The position numbers and the translations under genes were made by a program. A model generated the notes under the pieces. The model did no database searches. It was not told the DNA's origin and worked only from the letters and a program-made list of their open reading frames with translations. This document shows positions 54,674 to 64,000 of a DNA stretch of 64,000 nt, one piece after another. Source of the stretch: Auriscalpium vulgare (Eukaryota; Basidiomycota; Agaricomycetes; Russulales; Auriscalpiaceae); the NCBI GenBank assembly GCA_019915015.1, contig JAHBBC010000009.1, positions 1,426,001 to 1,490,000 on the forward strand. The letters are read 5' to 3'. Position 1 is the stretch's first letter. Every line of letters starts with the position of its first letter.

Positions 54674-55003
54674 AGGTGAGTTTATTGCTGCCTGCCACAA
54701 GATAGTCTTTCCTTGCTTTGTCAAATCATACCTGCCTGCCAACATCTTCCGCTGGGCTGTAAAATATGACAGTTGCTTCTGTGAGGGCTGTGAAAATTCA
54801 CCAGCGGCAGGAGCATCTGTGATATTTTACATTACAGTGGCCACTTGGATGCAGCCAATTTTTACATTGTCTTATTTTGCATCCGTCATATTTTGCATCC
54901 CTTTCTGTTGTGCGTGCTGTGCTGTCAGATTTGACAGTTGTGCCTCTGGTCTGCAGATGCATTATTTTACAGTGTCAACGACTTGGCTCCTGTCATTTTT
55001 TGC

Positions 55004-55346
55004 ACTTGGTGGGAAATGGCCAGCGCAAGCATGGCAGTACAATTACTCTTAATCATTTAGGGGGCAGGGGGGAGAGGGGCTTGGCCATTAAATATACCCA
55101 AGCAAAATTGCTGACAGTTTAGGCTTGGGGATTGTCTCTATCATTGGGTGGTAGCTCAACGTCCTGCATGCTCCGATGCACTAGGTGGTCGGAGGTGAGT
55201 GTTGCAATGTTGTGACGTTGTGATCATTCTTCCGGTAAGAATGCTCCGGAATGGTGGTCAGATTCCTGAGGCAATAATCGGGACGCTAATGAAAATACAA
55301 AACAATCAGGATCAGAATGATGCAGTGCGAGTACAAGAACTGAGGT
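55004..55346 (-). mobile_element. 3' end of a family B element split by a second copy
   Basis: On the minus strand it ends with the hairpin GCCATGCTTGCGCTGGC and 15 nt to CACCAAGT at 55,004. It is the distal part of the element whose remainder is 61,021-64,000; the two parts are separated by the complete element 55,347-61,020. The join would read GAACTGAGGT-GGACAATGG, exactly the sequence found (inverted) at about 60,665-60,690 inside the inserted copy. Confidence 0.85.
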
Positions 55347-55599
55347 TACGATTACTCTTAATCGTTTCTTTCTCCAACAGGTCAGGCCAAAATGCGAACA
55401 CATTATAAGTCGCTTTAGGAAATAGGATCCCACGGTCAAGTTGCGTCGTCCCAACTGCCTTTTTCAGTAATTCTTAGCTAAGCAGGTCCTGCCCTAAGCG
55501 TTGCAGGCTCTTTGCACTTCAAATAATACTAGTACTGCATGTAGTTTTGCTGTTGGCTCTAACTTCCTCAATCAGTCGAATGAAAGGAGCTTCCCGTGT

Positions 55600-55620
55600 T
55601 ACAACTACTTTCAATCGTTT
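55600..55620 (+). other. Internal 5' terminus of a family B-like element
   Basis: TACAACTACTTTCAATCGTT after a flanking T, followed by the TTCTTTCT(C)AACCAGTCAGG context of the family B 5' end. No matching 3' end follows. The minus-strand copy at 32,886-35,460 has the same internal terminus. Confidence 0.6.
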
Positions 55621-56002
55621 CTTTCTCTAACCAGTCAGGTCAAAAAGTGCACATCAGGAAAGTCACAAAAGGAAATAGATAGTTGCGTTGTCCCACCTGT
55701 CTAACTCAATAATTCTTAGGTAAGTAGCTTCTGCCTAATGTCTTTCCACATCTTTGTGCTTCAAAAGACGCTCGTGTCTGCGAGTATTTTATGTTTTCCA
55801 AGCTAACTAGCGCAGATATGCATATAATTCCAATTGTTCTATGATCAGAAAAAGAAGCTCCTGGATTTCTATTTTTGGTAAAAAGTTCCCACGGCTGGTG
55901 TAGAGAAGCATGACGTAGTTTTCGAGTGGTTGAGCCGGTTTACTACGTCATGCTTCTCTAACCCGGCTACTACAATACCCGGGCTGAATATCTATATTAT
56001 TA

Positions 56003-56090
56003 AAAATGTGCAAAGGGGGGGAATTGAACCTACAACCCATTGCTCATACAATACAATATAAGAGCATTAACCATTAGACTACAGTGCAGT
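56003..56090 (-). other. tRNA-like Pol III promoter unit
   Basis: Inverse copy of the unit at 34,718-34,806: box A complement at about 56,071-56,081, box B complement at about 56,020-56,030. Confidence 0.5.
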
Positions 56091-56289
56091 GGGTATAGTT
56101 AAGCTGTGTATAGTCTATACCAACATTATCTTGACTCTTGCTCTACAATACATTTTGCTCTTCTCATCACTTTCTTTTCCTTTCCCCAATACAATATATA
56201 CATATTATATATCTGTAGAAAGGTAAAATTAATGTAAACACAATGGCCAGGATCCCAGAGTCTGGATCATTTGCAAAGAACGAGACATT

Positions 56290-56310
56290 TACGATTACTC
56301 TTAATCGTTT
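56290..56310 (+). other. Second internal 5' terminus, family B
   Basis: TACGATTACTCTTAATCGTT after a flanking T, followed by about 210 bp highly similar to the start of the element at 55,347. The similarity of the enclosing copy to 34,521-35,460 breaks exactly here, so this is a real junction. No matching 3' end was found before 61,020. Confidence 0.7.
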
Positions 56311-56503
56311 CTTTCTTCAACCAAGTCAGGCCAAAACGTGAACACATTATAAGTCGCTTTAGGAAATAGATCCCACGGTCAAGTCGCGTCGTCCCAACTG
56401 CCTTTTTCAGTAATTCTTAGCTAAGCAGGTCCTGCCGCACCTTGCAGGATCCTCACACTTCAACTATAGCACTAGCATGGTTCTCATGACGAGTACTCTT
56501 CAT

Positions 56504-56524
56504 TATGATTCCTCCTAATCATTT
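56504..56524 (+). other. Third internal 5' terminus, diverged family
   Basis: TATGATTCCTCCTAATCATT after a flanking T, again followed by a CAGTCAGGC context. Its palindromic form (ATGATT...AATCAT) matches the family pattern. Confidence 0.6.
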
Positions 56525-57360
56525 ATTTCCTTCATCAGTCAGGCAAAATGCATGCATTAGAAAGATTGCTCTAGGAGATATGTCCCAAAGCTTGGACTAA
56601 AGTCAAGTCATGTCATCCCACCTGCCTAATTCTGTAATTCTTAGCTAAGTAGCTACTGCCTGCCCTGTGATTTACACACCTTTGCACTGCAAAGACACTC
56701 GTGTCTGCGAGTATTTTGCATTTTCCAAGCTAATTAGCATTGATATACACATGATACCAATTGTTCTGAAGTCAGAAGAGAAGGCCTTCTAACTTCCCTT
56801 TTTGGTAACATGTTCCCACGGGGTGACAATGGTGAGGTTGGCAATTGGGAGGGCTCTAGTTGCTAACTACCATGCATTATATATACCAGAAGTGTTGAAA
56901 GGATGTTGATCATGTGAATAGCCAATAATATAATTCCTCAACAAGCGTGGGAAAATGACGCAGTTGAATCAGGCAGACTGGGATTTTTGCCGGTCAATGA
57001 GTCATTGCTTACTAATCCCGGGATAAAGTACCCGGTTACCCGGCAATTGAGCAATTTTTAGCTAAGTAGCTCCTGCCCAATGCTTTTCAACACCTTCTCA
57101 CTTCCAAAGACACTCATGTCTGCAAGTATTTTGCGTTTTGCAAGCTAACCAGCAACAATATGAACATGATTTCAATTGTTCTCGAGTCAGCAAACAATAC
57201 TGCACAGTTTCCATTTTAGGTAAAACTTTCCCACGGGTAGGCCAAACACGCACCATGACGCATCAACCGGCACTTTCGACTGTGTGCATATTTAAACGCG
57301 TCATGGTGCACAAACCCGGCTACTACAATACCCGGGCTGAATATTTATATTAATAAAAAG

Positions 57361-57440
57361 TCGCACAGAGGGGGAATTGAACCTACAACCTCTTGGCTTT
57401 ATATATCAACCAATAGTATTCACCACTACACTACAAGGCC
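57361..57440 (-). other. tRNA-like Pol III promoter unit
   Basis: Inverse copy of the unit at 52,775-52,860, with box B complement at about 57,373-57,383 and box A complement at about 57,423-57,433. Confidence 0.5.
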
Positions 57441-58879
57441 ATTTAGCTTTATAGGATATGTGCAGTAGTTGTTGACCTTCTATCTTCTCCTGCCCTACAA
57501 GACAGTTTGCTCTTTGCATCAATTTCTTTCCCCTTCTTTGGTACTTTGGGACAATATATATATATATATAAAGCTACAATGATTGTGATTTGCAAAATGG
57601 AGGAGAATTCCTGAGAAAAAAAAAGAGTTCAGAGGTCCTCGACCTGTGGCCTGCGGCGCCACCAGGTGCCGTGGCTTCGCTCTTGACTCCAACGCTTACA
57701 CATCACCGCTGCTTCCCACAACATGTGACGTGTTGTCGCTGTCGTGCTGACGTGCCACGCGACATCGACAACGTGTATCTCAGCTTCTACTGCGCCTGTG
57801 GAGGCGGTTCTGGGCTCAATCGAGATATCCTATCATGACTGATTCACATATACATGCAATCCTATGGTGCTACTGTGGATAGAAATTACATACATGTGAA
57901 AATGAAATATAACTCTTTTGCCATGAAATACAGCATCAGATAAAACTCTTGGGCATCATAGAAATACATGACATCCAAGCCCTCGATTGAGCCCGGAACC
58001 GCCTCCATAGGCGTAGTGGAAGCCAAGACACACATTGTCGACGTCGTGTGGTGCGTCAGCACAATGGTGACGACGCTGATACACCTTGCTCCATGCTGCG
58101 AGGCAATCATTACAGAATTTTCACACCTTCATCAAGTCGACAGACACACAATTCCGAAGATCGCAGCATCGCACAGCAGTGCTCCGACCACCCGATTAGT
58201 TCTTCCGACCGCTCGCAAGATTGGACTCTTGCAGAGCAGTCACGCGATCGGAATCATACCTTGGACACCACACTCGCGCCAGCAACACCGTTGCACACAG
58301 CACACGCAGTCATCCAACCACTTGCTCATTGTTCCAACTGCCGCCACACGACCTCAAGCACAGCATCTCCCACAGCTGTCATAACGCACCGGAATTCCAT
58401 CAGACATTTTGATTCTTGGGATCGTTGTTTCAGCACGTGCGCCACGTCTCTCCGACGTCTCTGCGACTTCCGAGTACCCCCACAGTTGCGCCATTGTCCT
58501 CCAACCATTGTCCAGCTCAGTGCTCAAGTTCGCGCTACATATATTCGATCCCGATCGTTCTGCGGTCGGACCAGCACTCCGATTATCCCTCCACCGCTCT
58601 GACCATTGCACACGCAATACCAGAGCATTCTTCCGACCATTCGACGAGTCGCAAAATCGCAACACTTACCTGCAGCCCCCTCACACATCGGAGTGTATTC
58701 TACCACTCGCCAGCCACACCTCCATTGTCTCTATTTCTAGTCGTAATGTCTTGTTCGACTCTGTAGGATGTCTCTCCCGCACTCCTTGATAGCGCAGATT
58801 GTTTTCCATGTGCTTGCACTGTCCTCCTGATAAGCGCTGATCACTTGCTCTACATTGTTCTATACAGCCTCTTGACTCT

Positions 58880-60676
58880 CCTCCATTGTCTGTACCATGT
58901 GCAACTTGCACACCATCGTTTGCTTTTGTTCCGACCATTTTCCTTTATTCCGACTTCATTCTTGATCGGACTTGTACTGCAGCAGTCGAAACATATAAAT
59001 AGCGGTCGCATCCATACTGCAATACAGATTCGGTTCCCCCCCATGGTTCAGATCTCATTTGGAGCACAGCATCTCCGTCTCTATTGTATAGTTAGCTCGA
59101 GGCAAGCTCTGTCACCTTTGCCTTTGCCTTTGTCTTCGTCGTCGTCTCACGCACTCAGCTCATTGTTCTCCTCCCTCTCATCTTATTCCATCATCATTGC
59201 ATCTGCTGTTGCCCTCGCACTTCATCGCTCCGAGTGTCTTGTGACATCGGAGATCACAATTGTGTTCCGCTCATCCCGCAGCGATCGCAACATGAATCGG
59301 TGTACTTGCACCACTCATCCCCGGGCCTATCTTCCGCCCATCACCCCCGCTCCTCTGACCATCCACACGATTCTGCGTCATTGCCTGCATGACTCATCGT
59401 TGCTCCTACCGTCTTGGGACATGAGAGATCCCAGCCTCGCTTCCATTTGTCCTGTCGCGGTTGCACCCTCGATCACACTTACTCCCACCACTTGATCCGA
59501 CATTCCGACCTGTGCCTCTACTCATCCGACCGTTCGCACAATCGCAACAGTTCAGCGTTGTTGCCCGCACCCCTCGTTGTTGTTTCGATCACCTCGCAAC
59601 GCCGTCGCGCATCACGCATTAGAGCCACACTCTGCACACCTTTGTCGACGGTTGTACGCACCGCGTCCAGTTTCTCACAGTCACTCGCACCACGTGTCCT
59701 CACCTCCGGACCCTCGTCGGCACAGTTCTCCGACCGTTTGTGCACTCTGATCCACCTTTCCGACCGCACACACCTCCTGCGCACCACGTCGGAGACACAC
59801 ATCCGATCATCTTCGGGACCCTGAAACCCACTCGCACACACACATCATCACGGTACCCTCCTCAGCGCTCTAGGTATCTGGTATCACACACATTTACCAC
59901 CCTACTACCTGTGGGTGCCCATCAACACGTCACATGTTGTGGGAAGCAGCAGCGAGAGTGCGGCGGCTATATGTAAGTGTCAGAGTCAAGAGCGGAGCCG
60001 CGGCACCCGGTGGCGCCACAGCCAACGGGTCGAGGACCTTTGAACTCTTTTTGTTCAGTGATTCTCATCCATTTTGCAAATCACAATAATGCAAACACAA
60101 TATATAGAGTTGAGAAAACATAGCCAATACATCTCTACCATCTGTGTCCAGATCATCTTAATGGTTACAAGTGCTCACTCTTTGTAGGATATCATATATA
60201 TAATACATGATAGGGCTAAGCAATAGGTTGATACGCCTTGTTACATGCTGCCAGGCGATCATTGGGGAATTTTTGCCCTTTTGTCAAGTCGACAGCCACG
60301 TAATAATTTCGGAAATTAAGGTGTTTCACAGCAACAGCAGCGTTCAGACCATTCAAGTAGTCTTTCCGAATGTTTGCAAGGTAGGAGCCAGAGTTCTCAC
60401 CATTGCAGTCTTGCAAAACATTTCATGATCAAAAGTGCACCTTGGACAGCACCCTTGAACCATCAACCCAGTGGCACGACCTGCACATAGTCGTCCAACC
60501 TGCTCTCATCATTCCAATGGCCACCACGCAACCTCAAGCACAACATCTCCCACAGCTGTCACAACTCGTCAGAATGCCATCAGACATGTTTACTGTTGAG
60601 ATTGTCATCAGAATGTGTGCACAATGTCACTCCAGTTACTGTGACATCTGTATTCCTCTGCAGTCGCACCATTGTC
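58880..60676. repeat. Left arm of the large palindrome
   Basis: This arm is inversely repeated at 61,021-64,000 (interrupted there by the element at 61,365-62,553) with very few differences. The 344 bp between 60,677 and 61,020 form the unique centre, which is the 3' end of the plus-strand element. The right arm runs off the window. Confidence 0.92.
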
Positions 60677-61020
60677 CACCTCAGTTCTTGTACTCGCACT
60701 GCATCATTCTGATCCTGATTGTTTTGTATTTTCATTAGCGTCCCGATTATTGCCTCAGGAATCTGACCACCATTCCGGAGCATTCTTACCGGAAGAATGA
60801 TCACAACGTCACAACATTGCAACACTCACCTCCGACCACCTAGTGCATCGGAGCATGCAGGACGTTGAGCTACCACCCAATGATAGAGACAATCCCCAAG
60901 CCTAAACTGTCAGCAATTTTGCTTGGGTATATTTAATGGCCAAGCCCCTCTCCCCCCTGCCCCCTAAATGATTAAGAGTAATTGTACTGCCATGCTTGCG
61001 CTGGCCATTTCCCACCAAGT

Positions 61021-64000
61021 GGACAATGGTGCGACTGCAGAGGAATACAGATGTCACAGTAACTGGAGTGACATTGTGCACACATTCTGATGACAATCTC
61101 AACAGTAAACATGTCTGATGGCATTCTGACGAGTTGTGACAGCTGTGGGAGATGTTGTGCTTGAGGTTGCGTGGTGGCCATTGGAATGATGAGAGCAGGT
61201 TGGACGACTATGTGCAGGTCGTGCCACTGGGTTGATGGTTCAAGGGTGCTGTCCAAGGTGCACTTTTGATCATGAAATGTTTTGCAAGACTGCAATGGTG
61301 AGAACTCTGGCTCCTACCTTGCAAACATTCGGAAAGACTACTTGAATGGTCTGAACGCTGCTGTTACGATTCCTTTGAATCGTTGCTTATGTCATCTACA
61401 TCCAGCATTTTTCTGACCCATGCAACGACAGTCTGTGTCGCCTTTTTTGGAAATTCACTCCCAGGCTTTGTTCACTCGCGCTTTCAGCCCCCTCACTGGC
61501 TTCAAAGGATGATACACTGTACACATGTATTGTTGCCTATGAAACATTACTGAGACCATACAATGCGCACAGTGATCATATTGCCAGGATTGAACATCAA
61601 ACAGTGCACAGTCAGTAGGAAAACACAATGACATCATTCCGGGTATTAAAGTGTATTTAAAAGCCGAAATGATGTCATCGCATTGAGCTCAAGTGTTGGT
61701 GACAAATATTGTTTAGCATCTAGCAGTGCTGCCCTGGACCACAGGCCATCACCAGGTGCCACCCAACAATGCGCAGTGCCGTCCACCAGTGCAGCTACGC
61801 GCGCCCTGCATGGCGTGATACCTGCCACCACACCCCCCAGCCGAACCCCAACCTGCTCTCGGTGCATGCCATCCCTAGCGTGTCACCTACTTACGTTGCC
61901 TGTCATCACCATTTATCTATATCTTATGACAAGTCACAATACTCACACAGCGCTAGCACACCTTCAGCAACATCAGTACTCTGCTCACTCTGACACTCTT
62001 GCACTGCAGACAACATCCACACATTAAGCAACACCCCAACTGGGCTGTTATCTATATGCCTCGTAAGTGCATTTCCTCGTAGTGCAACTTATGACATCAC
62101 TCCGGTAACTAACCGACAGTTTAGTGACCGGAGTGACGTCATATTTGTTGGGGAAATTGGGTCCACATGATCTACAAGAAGAGGGTGCAACGCACTCGAA
62201 GCACGACGAGAGAGGTAAAAGGCTGATAACAGTGTACACTAAGAGCCAGCTACATGTATGCAACATAAGATTCGTACGAACTGTATAGTACCCGGAAGTT
62301 GCCGACATGGCCTTGAGCTTGCTCACGTGATATATCCAACAATATTTTCCTCGCCCACCTTCACAGTGTGCCCTATACATCTGCCGTGCCCGCAATTCTG
62401 GAGGTAGCACGTTGTCGAGTGCTGTAGGTCATTGCTCATACTTACTACTGGATTCAACTCGGACTCTCATGTTGACATGTGTTTGGTCCATTTGGAGCGT
62501 ATTCAACGTGGAATCGTATTGCCGTGCTAAGCATCGGCCCACTCCCAGCAAGTTGCTGTGAAACACCTTAATTTCCGAAATTATTACGTGGCTGTCGACT
62601 TGACAAAAGGGCAAAAATTCCCCAATGATCGCCTGGCAGCATGTAACAAGGCGTATCAACCTATTGCTTAGCCCTATCATGTATTATATATATGATATCC
62701 TACAAAGAGTGAGCACTTGTAACCATTAAGATGATCTGGACACAGATGGTAGAGATGTATTGGCTATGTTTTCTCAACTCTATATATTGTGTTTGCATTA
62801 TTGTGATTTGCAAAATGGATGAGAATCACTGAACAAAAAGAGTTCAAAGGTCCTCGACCCGTTGGCTGTGGCGCCACCGGGTGCCGCGGCTCCGCTCTTG
62901 ACTCTGACACTTACATATAGCCGCCGCACTCTCGCTGCTGCTTCCCACAACATGTGACGTGTTGATGGGCACCCACAGGTAGTAGGGTGGTAAATGTGTG
63001 TGATACCAGATACCTAGAGCGCTGAGGAGGGTACCGTGATGATGTGTGTGTGCGAGTGGGTTTCAGGGTCCCGAAGATGATCGGATGTGTGTCTCCGACG
63101 TGGTGCGCAGGAGGTGTGTGCGGTCGGAAAGGTGGATCAGAGTGCACAAACGGTCGGAGAACTGTGCCGACGAGGGTCCGGAGGTGAGGACACGTGGTGC
63201 GAGTGACTGTGAGAAACTGGACGCGGTGCGTACAACCGTCGACAAAGGTGTGCAGAGTGTGGCTCTAATGCGTGATGCGCGACGGCGTTGCGAGGTGATC
63301 GAAACAACAACGAGGGGTGCGGGCAACAACGCTGAACTGTTGCGATTGTGCGAACGGTCGGATGAGTAGAGGCACAGGTCGGAATGTCGGATCAAGTGGT
63401 GGGAGTAAGTGCGATCGAGGGTGCAACCGCGACAGGACAAATGGAAGCGAGGCTGGGATCTCTCATGTCCCAAGACGGTAGGAGCAACGATGAGTCATGC
63501 AGGCAATGACGCAGAATCGTGTGGATGGTCAGAGGAGCGGGGGTGATGGGCGGAAGATAGGCCCGGGGATGAGTGGTGCAAGTACACCGATTCATGTTGC
63601 GATCGCTGCGGGATGAGCGGAACACAATTGTGATCTCCGATGTCACAAGACACTCGGAGCGATGAAGTGTGAGGGCAACAGCAGATGCAATGATGATGGA
63701 ATAAGATGAGAGGGAGGAGAACAATGAGCTGAGTGCGTGAGACGACGACGAAGACAAAGGCAAAGGCAAAGGTGACAGAGCTTGCCTCGAGCTAACTATA
63801 CAATAGAGACGGAGATGCTGTGCTCCAAATGAGATCTGAACCATGGGGGGAACCGAATCTGTATTGCAGTATGGATGCGACCGCTATTTATATGTTTCGA
63901 CTGCTGCAGTACAAGTCCGATCAAGAATGAAGTCGGAATAAAGGAAAATGGTCGGAACAAAAGCAAACGATGGTGTGCAAGTTGCACATGGTACAGACAA
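61021..64000 (-). mobile_element. Body of the split family B element
   Basis: Continues the element whose 3' end is at 55,004. The 5' end is beyond 64,000. It contains a family A element at 61,365-62,553. Short open frames are mirror copies of those in the left arm and are not supported as genes. Confidence 0.8.
61365..62553 (+). mobile_element. Helentron-like non-autonomous element, family A copy 3
   Basis: Starts TACGATTCCTTTGAATCGTT after a flanking T (61,364). Ends with GGAATCGTA, the hairpin GCCGTGCTAAGCATCGGC and 15 nt ending CAGCAAGT. The left palindrome arm at 60,325-60,345 (minus strand GCTGCTGTTGCTGTG) is the uninserted site, so insertion was between T and T without duplication. 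It carries two CCGG/TGACATCA hairpins (61,628-61,680 and 62,091-62,143) and extra sequence not seen in the other family A copies (61,690-62,080 and 62,150-62,500). Confidence 0.87.

Larger units (their letters stand above)
55347..61020 (+). mobile_element. Helentron-like element, family B, full length with both ends
   Basis: The 5' end TACGATTACTCTTAATCGTT is at 55,347 after a flanking T; the 3' end (subterminal repeat, hairpin, 15 nt to CACCAAGT) is at 61,020. It lies inside another family B copy of opposite orientation (55,004-55,346 plus 61,021-64,000), and this creates a palindrome of about 1.8 kb per arm around 60,850. Internally it has additional 5' ends, two tRNA-like units and three related 200-bp modules. 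It encodes no Rep or helicase. Short open frames (for example 58,845-59,495) recur in both arms but show no domain. Confidence 0.85.

Noticed and set aside
58845..63987. Paired open frames of up to 216 codons in the palindrome arms
   Set aside because: Mirror copies of non-autonomous element sequence, Ser/Pro/Cys-rich and without recognisable domains.

Overview
The window looks like chromosomal DNA of a filamentous basidiomycete, most likely an Agaricomycete. Genes on both strands are split by 45-65 bp GT-AG introns, many exons are tiny, and the mobile DNA includes Helitron Rep/helicase genes, a Ty3/gypsy relic, a CACTA-type foldback and a TET/JBP-like dioxygenase gene of the kind described as expanded in mushrooms. 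There are no rRNA genes, bacterial-style operons or CRISPR arrays. Most of the 64 kb is transposable DNA, inserted in several layers.

Layout. 1-760: 3' end of a Helentron-like non-autonomous element. 0.8-3.7 kb: intron-rich gene with an Arg/Ser-rich N-terminus (HAP1). 4.5-12.1 kb: Helitron 1, a Rep/helicase split by one frameshift, with a USP-like protease domain at its C-terminus and a duplicated 3' end. 12.3-18.3 kb: three intron-rich paralogues (W1-W3) with an N-terminal WW-motif domain and a C-terminal coiled coil. 18.6-22.9 kb: decayed Ty3/gypsy element cut by a 2.6 kb CACTA foldback (22,889-25,469). 25.5-26.2 kb: GC-rich minisatellite. 26.55-31.49 kb: about 1,480-codon TET/JBP-like gene. 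31.8-35.7 kb: minus-strand gene (M1) with a 2.6 kb Helentron-like element in an intron. 37.7-40.7 kb: gene HAP2. 41.0-42.7 kb: minus-strand gene M2, broken by another Helentron-like element. 42.7-50.4 kb: Helitron 2, interrupted by a 2.5 kb TIR element and truncated by a further Helentron-like element. 50.4-64 kb: nested and inverted Helentron-like elements forming kilobase palindromes, with a TA-flanked MITE, a solo LTR and a gene fragment.

Two results stand out. First, several Helentron-like insertions can be resolved to the base inside this window, because palindrome arms or an interrupted intron supply the uninserted sequence. Elements begin TAYGATT after a T, end CAAGT, carry a conserved bulged hairpin exactly 15 nt from the 3' end and make no target duplication. 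Second, both Helitron helicase genes have upstream on the same strand a homologous accessory gene (HAP1, HAP2) with the same C-terminal motifs and at least two introns conserved in position and phase. This suggests a conserved partner of fungal Helitrons.

Exon boundaries were read by eye from splice signals and reading phase and should be treated as models. No database search was possible, so novelty claims are tentative.
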